Assembly: GCF_000478275.1 (NCBI RefSeq)
Contig: NZ_ASJB01000017.1
Span: 1-64,000 of the forward strand
Source: Amycolatopsis orientalis DSM 40040 = KCTC 9412
GTDB lineage: Bacteria; Actinomycetota; Actinomycetes; Mycobacteriales; Pseudonocardiaceae
DNA length: 64,000 nucleotides
Direction: 5' to 3'
Positions 54,705-62,983 of this stretch are shown piece after piece; position 1 is the stretch's first letter; every line of letters starts with the position of its first letter. Under the pieces are notes generated by a model, which made no database searches, was not told the DNA's origin, and was given only the letters and a program-made list of their open reading frames with translations. The position numbers and the translations under genes were made by a program.

Positions 54705-54716
54705 GTAAGCGCTTAC
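54705..54716. promoter_or_regulatory. LacI-type operator before the esterase gene
   Basis: GTAAGCGCTTAC, a perfect 12-bp palindrome with the central CG of LacI/GalR operators, about 95 bp upstream of the esterase ATG. Confidence 0.65.
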
Positions 54717-54954
54717 AGTACCGCGCTGCATAAAAGATGTAAACACACAGAAATCCTTGTCATGGCGGGAATAATCCGCCAGCCAGGGCTGGGTTCGATC
54801 CTATTCGGCACCCTGCCGAACCCGTTTTCCGACATTGTCAAGATTTGTCAAGTCGCCCGGCTCTTATGAACACCGCGGCTCGTAATCGAAATTCGTCGAA
54901 TTCTTGTCGAATGCGATCTCTGGCTCGACGCCCACGAGGCCGGCCACCGGCGGG

Positions 54955-54970
54955 TACCGCGCATGCGGTA
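54955..54970. promoter_or_regulatory. TACCGCG palindrome, site 2
   Basis: TACCGCGCATGCGGTA: 7-2-7 inverted repeat with one mismatch, centred about 97 bp upstream of the MMPL start. Same size and spacing as the identical sites 1 and 3. Confidence 0.65.
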
Positions 54971-55059
54971 CGCCGATGACCGCGGGAGGCTGACGCCGCG
55001 GGAGGCCGGGGCCGGGAGGCTGGGCAGCGACCGTCCTCCTTCCCGAAAGGCTTTTCACC

Positions 55060-57222
55060 GTGAGCTCTCTCGCACGTTGGTGCTTCCGCAGGCGGGGTGT
55101 CGTCCTCGCCGGCTGGGTGGGCGGCCTCGTGGCCCTGGCCCTGCTGGTGTTCGGCGCCGGCGCGGCGTTCACCGACTCCGCGGACATGCCGGACAGCGAG
55201 TCCGCGACCGCTTATCACCTGCTCGGCCAAGCCGGTGGTCCGGCCGGCGGGAACGTCGTGCGCGGCACGATCGTCTGGCACGGCGGCGATGTCGGGTCCG
55301 GCACCTTGCGCGATCGGGTCACCGCGGTGCTCGGCGACATCTCGGCGATGCCCGGGGTGAAGCAGGTCGTCAGTCCGTACACCGCGGCGGGCGCGGCCCA
55401 GCTGAACGCCGGGGCCGGGACCGCGTACGCGACCGTCGTCCTCGACAAGAGCGCCGCCACCGAACCCGTCGTGCAGGCCGCCGAGCGGCTGCGGGCGCCC
55501 GGGCTGGACGTCCAGGCCGGCGGCCAGGCGTTCACCGAGAAGCCCGCCGGCTCGAACGGCACCGAGGCGATCGGCATCCTCGCCGCGCTGGTCCTGTTGC
55601 TGCTGTTGTTCCGGTCCCTGTGGGCGGCGGTCCTGCCGATCGTCACGGGCCTGGTCGGCGTCGGCGCGTCACTGCTGGTCGTGATGCTGGCGTCGCACGT
55701 GGTCGACCTGGCGGCGACGAGCCTCACCATGGGCGCGCTCATCGGTCTCGGCGTGGGCATCGACTACGCCCTGTTCATCGTGAACCGCCACCGCAAGGCG
55801 CTGCGGGCCGGGGCGAGCGTCCCGGACGCGCTGGCGCAGGCGGCGGACACGTCCGGGCGTGCGGTGGTGTTCGCCGGGGTGACGGTGGTGATCGCGCTGC
55901 TCGGCATGTTCGTGGTCGGCCTCGGTCTGCTCACCGGCATGGCGCAGGCCGCCGCCGTGACGGTCCTGTTCACCGTCGCCGCCGCGCTCACGCTGCTGCC
56001 GGCGCTGCTGGGCCTGCTCGGGTACCGGGTGCTGTCCCGGAAGGACCGCAAGGCCATCGCCGCCGGCCGGTTCCCGGTGGCGGAGCAGCGGACCCGGGAG
56101 ACGTCCTTGCCGGCTCGCTGGGCGAACCTCGTGCAGCGCTTCCCGGTGGCAGCCGGCGGCGCCGCTCTCGTCGTGACCGTTCTGCTTGCCTCGCCCGTGC
56201 TGGGCATGCGGGTGGGCAACGCGGACGCGAGCAGTGACCCGGCGGGCACGCCCACCCGCGCCTACCACGACTTGATGGCCGGCGCCTTCGGTGACGGCTT
56301 CGACGCCTCCCTGCTGCTGGTCGCGAACACGCCCGACGTCGCATCGGCCCAGGCGTTCGCCACCCTGGTGCACCGGCTGGACTCGCTGCCCGGTGTCGCG
56401 CACGTGGCCGACGCCCCAGGCCGTGGATCCGTCGCCTCGGCGACCGTGATCCCGACGACGACCGCCCAGGCCGAGGCGACCGCGGACCTCGTCACGACCT
56501 TGCGCGAGGACGTCATCCCGGTCGCGGAGGCGGGCACCGGGCTGCAGGTCTACGTCGGCGGCCAGACCGCGAGCAGCATCGACGTCGCCGACGCGCTGAT
56601 GAGCAAGCTGCCGCTCTACCTCGGGCTCATCGCCCTGCTCGGGTTCCTGTTGCTGGCCGCGGCGTTCCGCAGCGTCCTGGTGCCGCTGGTGGGCGCGGTG
56701 AGCAACATCGCCACGATCGCCGTCGGGCTCGGCGCGGTCACCGCGATCTTCCAGCACGGGTGGGGCCTGGCTCTGCTGGGCGTCGGCTCGGTGGCACCGG
56801 TGATGTACCTGGTGCCGGTGCTGGTCGTCGGCGTGATGTTCGGCTTGTCGATGGACTACCAGGTGTTCCTGGTCAGCCGCATGCACGAGGAGTGGGTCCA
56901 CACCCGCGACAGCAGGCGCGCCGTGCGGGCGGGGGTGGCCGAGACGGGCCGGGTGATCGCGGTCGCGGCGACGATCATGCTCTGCGTGTTCGCCTCGTTC
57001 GGCTTCAGCGGCGAGCGGATCGTGGCGATGATCGGCATCGGGCTGGCGATCGCGGTCCTGATCGACGCGTTCGTGGTGCGGCTGACGCTGATCCCCGCCG
57101 TGATGACGCTGCTCGGCCGGGTGAACTGGGCCTATCCGCGGTGGGCGGAGCGGATCACGCCGCGGCTGTCGGTCGAAGGTCCCGAGCGGGTGCAGGAGAC
57201 GCACGAGATGATGGCCGGATGA
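55060..57222 (+). CDS. MMPL family transporter
   Basis: 720 residues with about 12 membrane helices in two RND-like halves: helix 1, an outer loop (about 35-165), five helices, a second helix and outer loop (about 365-510), and five helices. Proton-relay motifs appear in LGVGIDYALFIVNRH and FGLSMDYQVFLVSRMHEEW. MMPL proteins export lipids, glycolipids or hydrophobic toxins. The GTG at 55060 follows GAAAGG. It is coupled by ATGA to the response regulator downstream, so the operon is probably a sense-and-export unit. Confidence 0.92.
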   Translation: MSSLARWCFRRRGVVLAGWVGGLVALALLVFGAGAAFTDSADMPDSESATAYHLLGQAGGPAGGNVVRGTIVWHGGDVGSGTLRDRVTAVLGDISAMPGVKQVVSPYTAAGAAQLNAGAGTAYATVVLDKSAATEPVVQAAERLRAPGLDVQAGGQAFTEKPAGSNGTEAIGILAALVLLLLLFRSLWAAVLPIVTGLVGVGASLLVVMLASHVVDLAATSLTMGALIGLGVGIDYALFIVNRHRKALRAGASVPDALAQAADTSGRAVVFAGVTVVIALLGMFVVGLGLLTGMAQAAAVTVLFTVAAALTLLPALLGLLGYRVLSRKDRKAIAAGRFPVAEQRTRETSLPARWANLVQRFPVAAGGAALVVTVLLASPVLGMRVGNADASSDPAGTPTRAYHDLMAGAFGDGFDASLLLVANTPDVASAQAFATLVHRLDSLPGVAHVADAPGRGSVASATVIPTTTAQAEATADLVTTLREDVIPVAEAGTGLQVYVGGQTASSIDVADALMSKLPLYLGLIALLGFLLLAAAFRSVLVPLVGAVSNIATIAVGLGAVTAIFQHGWGLALLGVGSVAPVMYLVPVLVVGVMFGLSMDYQVFLVSRMHEEWVHTRDSRRAVRAGVAETGRVIAVAATIMLCVFASFGFSGERIVAMIGIGLAIAVLIDAFVVRLTLIPAVMTLLGRVNWAYPRWAERITPRLSVEGPERVQETHEMMAG

Positions 57223-57890
57223 CGATCCGTGTCCTGCTCGCTGACGACCAGGCCCTGCTCAGGGCGACTTTCCGCCTCCTCGTCGATGCCACGGACGACA
57301 TGGTGGTGGTCGCCGAGGCCGCCGACGGACAGGACGCGGTGACGAAGGCACGCGAAGCCCAGGCCGACGTCGTCGTCATGGACATCCGCATGCCTGGCGT
57401 GGACGGCATCGAGGCCACCCGGCGGATCACCGCGGACGAGGACCTCGCCGGGGTGAAGATCCTGGTCCTCACCACGTTCGAGACCGACGAGTTCGTGGTG
57501 GCCGCGCTGCGGGCCGGGGCCAGCGGCTTCCTCGGCAAGGGCGTCGAGCCGGAGCTGCTGCTGCAGGCGATCCGGACGGTGGCGGCGGGGGAGTCGCTGC
57601 TGTCGCCGTCCGCCACGACCGCACTGATCGGCCGGTTCCTGGCCCAGCCCGACGCTCGGCCGGTCGAGCGGGCGGAGCTGGGCGAGCTGACCGCACGGGA
57701 ACAGGAGATCACCGCGCTGGTCGGGGCCGGACTGTCCAATGTGGAGATCGCCGCCAAGCTGTTCATCAGCGCCGCGACAGCGAAGACGCACGTCAACCGC
57801 GCAATGATGAAGACCGGCGCCCGGGACCGGGCCCAGCTGGTCGTCTTCGCCTACGAGACCGGGCTCGTCGCCCCACGGAGCGCGCGGTGA
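57219..57890 (+). CDS. NarL/LuxR-type response regulator
   Basis: 223 residues. Receiver domain (1-120) with acidic pocket VLLADDQ, phospho-acceptor Asp in VVMDIRMPG, the Thr in VLTTFE and Lys in GFLGKG. C-terminal LuxR HTH (about 155-215: LTAREQEITALVGAGLSNVEIAAKLFISAATAKTHV). The ATG overlaps the MMPL stop and the stop overlaps the kinase start. NarL-type regulators bind short inverted repeats; TACCGCG-N2-CGCGGTA sites before three island genes are its best candidates. Confidence 0.92.
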   Translation: MTIRVLLADDQALLRATFRLLVDATDDMVVVAEAADGQDAVTKAREAQADVVVMDIRMPGVDGIEATRRITADEDLAGVKILVLTTFETDEFVVAALRAGASGFLGKGVEPELLLQAIRTVAAGESLLSPSATTALIGRFLAQPDARPVERAELGELTAREQEITALVGAGLSNVEIAAKLFISAATAKTHVNRAMMKTGARDRAQLVVFAYETGLVAPRSAR

Positions 57891-59020
57891 GTCCGCCGCG
57901 GTGGTGGCACGTCGTGCTGCCCGCGGTGATCACCCTGCTGATCGGGGTGTTCCAGCTGGCCAGCCGGGACGACGCGGGGTGGGTCGCCCCGGACGGCTGG
58001 CAGGTCGTCGTGGCCGGCATGGGGAGTGCTGCGCTCCTGTGGCGCCACCGGTACCCGGTGCCGGTCGCGTGCGTGACCGCCGTGCTCGGTGGGCTGCTCC
58101 CGCTGATCCCGCCACACATCGTCGTGGTCGAGACAGCGTGCATCGTCGCGCTCTACACCGTGGCCAAGCAGGCCGACCGCCGGACGGCGTGGACCACGGC
58201 CGCGGTCACGACGGTGCTGCTCACCGTCAGTTCCGTGACCTGGCTGCCGGATCACCTGGCCGACCTCCGCGTCGTGCTGCCGGCCAACTACATCGTGATC
58301 GCGGTCGCCGTCGGTGAGTCGGTGCGCGCCAACCACGCGCTCCTGCGGCAGGCCCAGGAACGGGCCCGCGAAGCGGAACGAAGCCGGGAGGAGGAGGCGC
58401 GCCGCCGGGTGCGCGACGAGCGCGTCCGCATCGCCCGTGATCTGCACGACGTCGTCGCCCACCACATCACCCTGGTCAACGCCCAGGCCGGCGTCGCGCA
58501 CCACCTGCTGGACCGGCAACCGGACAAGGCACGCGAGGCACTGTCCGGAATCAAGGACACCAGCCGCGCGGCCCTCGACGAGCTGCGCGCCACGGTGGGA
58601 CTGCTGCGCCAAGACGACGACCCACCCGAATCCCTCCGGCCCACACCGGGATTCGCCGACCTCGGGGCGCTGGTGGAATCGTTCCGGTCGGCCGGGTTCG
58701 ATGTCCGCGTGACCTCTCGGGGAACCGCCCTGCCCCTAGCCGGAGCCGCCGACCTCGCGGCTTACCGGATCGTGCAGGAAGCACTGACGAACGCCAGCAA
58801 GCACGGCACCGAGCGTCGCGCACACGTGGACCTGATCTACACCGGCGACGCCCTCCGGCTGACGGTGACCAACTCCGCGTCGCCCGGCCACCGCGGGCCC
58901 GGTACCGGGCACGGGCTGATCGGCATGCGCGAACGCGCCGGCAGCGCCGGTGGTTCGTGCACGGCGGGACTGCGTGCCGACGGGCAGTACGAGGTGCAAG
59001 CGGTGCTGCCGCTGCCCTAG
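57887..59020 (+). CDS. Sensor histidine kinase (HisKA_3 type)
   Basis: 377 residues. Four to five membrane helices in about 1-145 and no large outer domain, so it probably senses within the membrane. HisKA_3 dimerisation helix with the phospho-acceptor His in VRIARDLHDVVAHHI (about residue 187). HATPase_c with N box EALTNASKHG and G box GHGLIGMRERA. GTGA overlap with the response regulator. The TACCGCG palindrome starts right after the stop codon. Confidence 0.92.
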   Translation: MSPPRWWHVVLPAVITLLIGVFQLASRDDAGWVAPDGWQVVVAGMGSAALLWRHRYPVPVACVTAVLGGLLPLIPPHIVVVETACIVALYTVAKQADRRTAWTTAAVTTVLLTVSSVTWLPDHLADLRVVLPANYIVIAVAVGESVRANHALLRQAQERAREAERSREEEARRRVRDERVRIARDLHDVVAHHITLVNAQAGVAHHLLDRQPDKAREALSGIKDTSRAALDELRATVGLLRQDDDPPESLRPTPGFADLGALVESFRSAGFDVRVTSRGTALPLAGAADLAAYRIVQEALTNASKHGTERRAHVDLIYTGDALRLTVTNSASPGHRGPGTGHGLIGMRERAGSAGGSCTAGLRADGQYEVQAVLPLP

Positions 59021-59036
59021 TACCGCGGACGCGGTA
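59021..59036. promoter_or_regulatory. TACCGCG palindrome, site 3
   Basis: TACCGCGGACGCGGTA, identical to site 1, directly after the kinase stop and centred about 67 bp before the UPF0104 gene start at 59095. Confidence 0.7.
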
Positions 59037-59094
59037 CGGTCCGATACCGCTCGGAGCCGACGTTTTCCGGCCCCGAACCGTCCACCATGGACTG

Positions 59095-60063
59095 GTGATC
59101 GAGAGTCGAAGCGACGCCCTCCCGTCCGTGAAACGCCGGACCGGGGCGAACACACTGATCCGCTGGGCGGCGGCGGTGGTCGTCGTGGTGGCGCTGGTGG
59201 CCTTCGTCCGCACGGCAGGCGCCGCCGACCTCGGAGCGGTCTTCGGGACCGCCGAGCCGCTGTGGGTCTTCGCGGCGGTGGTGGTCTTTCTCGTGCCGTT
59301 GCTGGGCAATGTGCTGGTGCTGCGGGCCGTCGCGCCGGTGCGGCTGCCGTGGGGGCTGACGACGGCCGCGCAACTGGCGGGCGCGGTCGGCAACCTGGCC
59401 GCGCCAGGGAATCTCGGCGGGATGGCGACCAACGTCCGCTTCCTGCACCGGCGCGGGGTGGCGACGACGGGAGCGGCGGGCGCGGTCGGGGCGGCCCAGG
59501 CCGCCGCGGTGGTCGTGACGGTGGCGCTGGCGCTGCCGGGGCTGATCGCCTCAGGCCGGCTCGCGGCCGCGGGTTCGGTGGTGTCCGGTCCGGTACTGCC
59601 GATCGCGGCGCTCGTGCTGCTCGCGGTCGGAGTGACGCTGCGGTGCACGGCGGCCGGCCGCCGGTGGGCGGGCCGGGTGCGTTCGGTCGCGGTGGCGACG
59701 CTCACGGCGTTCCGGCTCGCGCTGGCCGCCCCGGGCCGGGCCGGCCTCGCGGTGGCCGGGAACCTCCTGGTGACCCTCGGTTCGACCGCGGCACTGGCCG
59801 CGGCCGTCCGGGCATTCGGTGCCGCGGTGCCGTTCGGCGACCTCCTCCTCGTTGTGGCGGGCAGCGCGTTCGCCGGCCTCGTGCCCCTGCCCGGTGGGGC
59901 GGGCGGGGCCGAGGTGATCCTGGCAGCCCAGCTGACGGCGGTGGGGCTCCAGCCCCCGGTCGCCCTCGCGGCGGCCGTGCTTCACCGCGTGGTCACGTTC
60001 TGGTCCCGGGTGCCGGTGGGCTGGTTCGCCTTCGCATGGCTGCGCCGAGCCGGCCACCTCTGA
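59095..60063 (+). CDS. UPF0104 / LPG-synthase-type integral membrane protein
   Basis: 322 residues with seven to eight membrane helices. Motifs NLAAPGNLGGMATNVRFLHRRGV, AFAGLVPLPGGAGGAEVILAAQL and HRVVTFWSRVPVGW match the membrane domain of lysyl-phosphatidylglycerol synthases (flippase part) without the transferase domain. Such proteins may flip or handle lipids. The GTG at 59095 is the most likely start; a GTG at 59128 is possible. It lies 75 bp after the two-component genes and behind its own TACCGCG palindrome. Confidence 0.85.
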   Translation: MIESRSDALPSVKRRTGANTLIRWAAAVVVVVALVAFVRTAGAADLGAVFGTAEPLWVFAAVVVFLVPLLGNVLVLRAVAPVRLPWGLTTAAQLAGAVGNLAAPGNLGGMATNVRFLHRRGVATTGAAGAVGAAQAAAVVVTVALALPGLIASGRLAAAGSVVSGPVLPIAALVLLAVGVTLRCTAAGRRWAGRVRSVAVATLTAFRLALAAPGRAGLAVAGNLLVTLGSTAALAAAVRAFGAAVPFGDLLLVVAGSAFAGLVPLPGGAGGAEVILAAQLTAVGLQPPVALAAAVLHRVVTFWSRVPVGWFAFAWLRRAGHL

Positions 60064-60084
60064 TCCAGGTTCTGTCGGGCGAAG

Positions 60085-60180
60085 AGGCGATGTGGTCGAT
60101 CCAGTTTATCGACTGCGGGACCAAGCCGGCGGTGTTGAGCACGCGGTTGTGCCAGATAGCGGCGGCCATGGGGAGCGCAG
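60085..60180 (-). pseudogene. Possible transposase C-terminal remnant
   Basis: The minus-strand frame reads PMAAAIWHNRVLNTAGLVPQ then SINWIDH, similar to the AAAIWHN..G.P..RSL.AYDH tail of IS982-like transposases. Nothing more of the gene is present. The rest of 60064-60278 shows nothing else. Confidence 0.35.
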
Positions 60181-60278
60181 GCGTTGTGCGATGAGGAGGT
60201 GACGCCGTCGGTGGAGTGGCCGCTGTGCAGTTCGAATCGGTGGTACTTCACCTCGGTCGTGTGATTGGCGGAATTCCC

Positions 60279-60931
60279 CTATAAGTTGAAGGCTTTTTCG
60301 AGCTGAATGACGGCGTTTTCGTGAGTTCCGTCTGCGGGTCCATGATCCACAGTTGGCTGGTGGTGGGGCGGAATCCGAGCGCGCTGCCCAGGTGCGGCGT
60401 ACTTGCTGAGGGCCGGTTCGAAGGCCGAGTTGTCTTTGCGCAGGGCGCGGTCGAGGTCGATGGGGAACGGCAGCACAGCGACGAGTCGTGGGTCGTTGCA
60501 GACCCAGCGCAGCAGGCGGGCGGTGAGGAGCCGTCCGACTCCGCCGAGGCCGCGCCAGGCTGGTGCGAGCTGCACTCGATCGATGATGACGACTTTTGCG
60601 TAGTCTTCGCTGCGGGCATCGAGTGCGTCGTCGACGTGCTGGAGGTCGATGGTCAAACCGTTGGCTTCGAAGACCGTGACATCGGTGGATCCTCGTCGAG
60701 TTGTTTCGTCGAGAGTGCCGTGCCGTCGGCTTTGAACCAAGGTTCGATGCCGTCAGCTTCGTCCTCGTCCGGAAGGACCCGCACTGTGGCACTGGCCCGC
60801 CAGTCGCTGGTGCCGGGATCGGTCTCGTCGCTTCTGGCGAGGCTCGCCTGGCTGTCCAAATGAAGCTCAACCCTCTCAAGCTGAGCAAGTAACTGTCGCG
60901 AAAGGCCGGGGTCCCTGCGGAGTGCGGCCAT
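60279..60931 (-). pseudogene. GNAT-like acetyltransferase pseudogene with frameshifts
   Basis: The minus-strand pieces connect only by changing frame. An N-terminal part (LSRQLLAQLERVELHLD, VRVLPDEDEADG) leads near 60690 into another frame with YAKVVIIDRVQLAPAWRGLG and GVGRLLTARLLRW, which resembles an acetyl-CoA-binding GNAT core. Near 60400 the frame shifts again to GFRPTTSQLWIMDP. At least two frameshifts, lower GC than neighbours, next to the integrase remnant: decayed island cargo. Confidence 0.6.
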
Positions 60932-60985
60932 GGCACCGTAGTGTTCGGATTTCTCTCTCTGCTCAAGATGAGATGTGTCGCAAAC

Positions 60986-61462
60986 ATTCCGGAGGCTGGT
61001 CGAGAAGGCTGATCTGCCGCCGGTGCGGTTCCACGACCTGCGTCACGGCGCGGCGACGCTATCCCTGGCCGCGGGCAACGACCTGAAGACCGTGCAGGCC
61101 CTGTTGGGCCAGCCAGCATCGTCCTGACGGCCGACACCTACACCAGCGTGCTCCCATCGCTGGCTCAGGTCTGCGCGGAGGCAACCGCGAGCCTGGTCCG
61201 CCGCGCCGGCTACGACCGACGCGGAAGATCTGCAGTTCAGGTGTTATGTCTACCCGGTAAGGGCGACGTCGAATCGTCGGACACAGCCCGCGCTTCAACC
61301 GTGCCGGCGGAACTCTGTGCCGGACCCACGACGGCCCCACCCCGGCCCCACAGATCAACAAAGCCCACCGACAGCGACCCTGAAACTGCAGGGAAACCGT
61401 TGGTGGGCTTTGATTCAGAACTGTGCGCCATCAGGGACTCGAACCCCGAACCCGCTGGTTAA
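60986..61462 (+). pseudogene. Tyrosine integrase pseudogene ending inside tRNA-Lys
   Basis: The C-terminal catalytic part only: FRRLVEKADLPP, then after one extra base (near 61020) VRFHDLRHGAATLSLAAGND, LKTVQALLG, then after one missing base (near 61110) ASIVLTADTYTSVLPSLAQ with the catalytic Tyr. The frame ends CAIRDSNPEPAG, which is the tRNA sequence read as protein; the att site supplies the stop codon. The N-terminal half is gone. It faces the tRNA, the usual layout of tRNA-targeted actinobacterial integrases. Confidence 0.85.
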
Positions 61463-61465
61463 GAG
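61420..61465 (-). repeat. Right attachment site within intact tRNA-Lys
   Basis: 46 bp identical to 44835-44880. It covers the 3' half of the intact tRNA and 4 bp beyond its 3' end. Confidence 0.92.
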
Positions 61466-61496
61466 CCAGCTGCTCTGCCAATTGAGCTAATGGCGC
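61424..61496 (-). tRNA. tRNA-Lys (anticodon CTT)
   Basis: 73 bases fold as a standard cloverleaf. Acceptor stem GCGCCAT/ATGGCGC, D arm AGCTC..GAGC, anticodon stem-loop CTGGCTCTTAACCAG with CTT, T arm CGGGGTTCGAGTCCCTG, discriminator A, CCA not encoded. It is the target of the island; its 3' half comes from the element. No terminator is visible directly after the restored 3' end. Confidence 0.95.
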
Positions 61497-61702
61497 CTGC
61501 TTGTTCCTGCCGCTTTGGTGTTCCCCTCGGCGACGTGGAAAACATTAACACAGGGTTGCTGGGGCCCGTTTCAGGGGGGTCCCCTTCGGTCGCCGTGGGC
61601 GTCGCGGGGACGGATTCGGCCATCCGGCCGCAGGCGTTGCGGCCGGTCAGGCAGACTATAGCCAGACGTTGGGGTTGGTACCACGCGAAACGGGCGGTGT
61701 GC

Positions 61703-62923
61703 ATGAGGGTCTGGGGAGCGACGGGGCGGTCGCGGGTGGCTGTGGTGGCTGTGGTGGCCGGGTTCACACTCGCCGCGTGCAGCAGTACACCGTCGAGTGA
61801 ATCGCCGTCGCCGGGTGGCGCTCCCGGAGGTTCGCAGCAGAGCAGTGCGGCCGCTCCGGCTCCGAAGCCCGCCGTGATGACGCTGACTCCGGCGCAGGGC
61901 GCGGCGGACGTGGCGCCCGGTGAGCCGGTCACGGTCGCCGTCGCCGACGGCAAGGTGGGCGAGGTCAAACTCGCCGGCGCCGACGGCAAGGTCGTCGCGG
62001 GCAAGCCGAAGGAAGACGGTTCGGGCTGGGAGTCGGCGGAGCCGCTCGGCTACGGCAAGACCTATACCGTCACCGCGGCCGCGACAGGGACCGACGGCAA
62101 ACCGGTCACCGCGACCTCGACGTTCTCCACGGCCAAGCCGGGTCGCCAGATCGGTGTCTCGATCAACCTGGTCGAGGGCGAGACGGTCGGTGTCGGCCTG
62201 CCGTTGATCTTCACCTTCACCGCCAACGTGCCGGACAAGGCGGCGACCGAGAAGGCGCTGAAGATCGTCACCGAGCCGCAGGCCGAGGGCGCGTTCCACT
62301 GGTTCGGCGAGAAGACCGTGATGTGGCGGCCCAAGGAGTACTTCAAACCGGGCACCAAGATCTCCGTCAACGCGGCGATCTACGGCAAGAACCTCGGCAA
62401 CAACACCTTCGGCCGTGAGGACAAGCCCGCCAAGGTGGTCGTCGGCGACAAACTGGTCGCGACCGCCGACGGTGGCACGCACCAGATGAAGGTCGTGGTG
62501 AACGACCAAGAGGTCAAGCAGATGCCGATCTCGATGGGCAAGCCGTCGAGCAGCACCCCGGCCGGGACCTACACCGTGATGAGCGAGCACACCGGCTACA
62601 CGATGGACTCGAGCACCTACGGCGTCCCGACGGACAGCAAGGCGGGCTACCGGACCTTCGTGAAGTACGCGGTGCGGATGTCGAACAGCGGCATCTTCTA
62701 CCACTCGGCGCCGTGGTCGGTCGGTTCGCAGGGCAAGCGGAACGTGAGCCACGGCTGCATCAACCTGTCGACCGAGAACGCGAAGTGGCTGATGGACATC
62801 TCGAAGAAGGGCGACATCATCACGGTCGCCAATTCGGGTCCGCAGGTGCTGGAGCCGACCGACGGCTGGTCGGTGTGGCAGATGTCGTGGGACGACTGGA
62901 AGACCGGCGGCGACCGGAACTGA
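61703..62923 (+). CDS. Lipoprotein L,D-transpeptidase (YkuD family)
   Basis: 406 residues. Signal with lipobox TLAAC (Cys about 28), Ser/Pro linker, two Ig-like domains (about 55-250, as in mycobacterial Ldt proteins), then the YkuD domain (about 260-385) with the catalytic HGCINLS motif and upstream His in FYHSAPW. It forms 3-3 cross-links in peptidoglycan at the cell surface. The ATG at 61703 is chosen from the signal peptide. It is the first host gene to the right of the tRNA-Lys island. Confidence 0.9.
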   Translation: MRVWGATGRSRVAVVAVVAGFTLAACSSTPSSESPSPGGAPGGSQQSSAAAPAPKPAVMTLTPAQGAADVAPGEPVTVAVADGKVGEVKLAGADGKVVAGKPKEDGSGWESAEPLGYGKTYTVTAAATGTDGKPVTATSTFSTAKPGRQIGVSINLVEGETVGVGLPLIFTFTANVPDKAATEKALKIVTEPQAEGAFHWFGEKTVMWRPKEYFKPGTKISVNAAIYGKNLGNNTFGREDKPAKVVVGDKLVATADGGTHQMKVVVNDQEVKQMPISMGKPSSSTPAGTYTVMSEHTGYTMDSSTYGVPTDSKAGYRTFVKYAVRMSNSGIFYHSAPWSVGSQGKRNVSHGCINLSTENAKWLMDISKKGDIITVANSGPQVLEPTDGWSVWQMSWDDWKTGGDRN

Positions 62924-62928
62924 CCTGG

Positions 62929-62983
62929 CGTCATGAGGGGTCCCCATAGGACGGAATTCGTCCTATGGGGACCCCTCATGACG
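62929..62983. terminator. Long perfect palindrome between convergent genes, overlapping a stop codon
   Basis: Arms CGTCATGAGGGGTCCCCATA then GGACG, mirrored after GAATT; about 25 bp of stem. It starts 6 bp after the transpeptidase stop and contains the TGA stop (62976-62978) of the convergent lipoprotein gene. It looks like the family A and B palindromes in placement but its arm is different. Confidence 0.85.

Larger units (their letters stand above)
54617..55059. other. Divergent control region between esterase and MMPL operons
   Basis: 443 bp. It holds a LacI-type operator on the esterase side (54705-54716) and the TACCGCG palindrome on the MMPL side (54955-54970). The middle is AT-richer than its surroundings. 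No gene seen. Confidence 0.6.
44835..61465. mobile_element. Decayed genomic island integrated at tRNA-Lys
   Basis: About 16.6 kb between 46-bp direct repeats of the tRNA-Lys 3' part. The intact tRNA is restored at the right end (61424-61496) and its original terminator remains at the left (44798-44833). An integrase pseudogene (60986-61462) converges on the tRNA. A serine-recombinase remnant and IS110 debris lie near the left end. Cargo covers HxlR/MBL-fold genes, a glycosyltransferase, an XRE regulator, galactan-degrading enzymes, an MMPL/two-component operon and a UPF0104 protein. No replication or transfer genes are seen, so it is probably immobile now. Confidence 0.88.

Noticed and set aside
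44835..61465. Island as an active conjugative element (AICE) or prophage
   Set aside because: No replication, transfer (FtsK-like) or phage structural genes, and both recombinase genes are broken.
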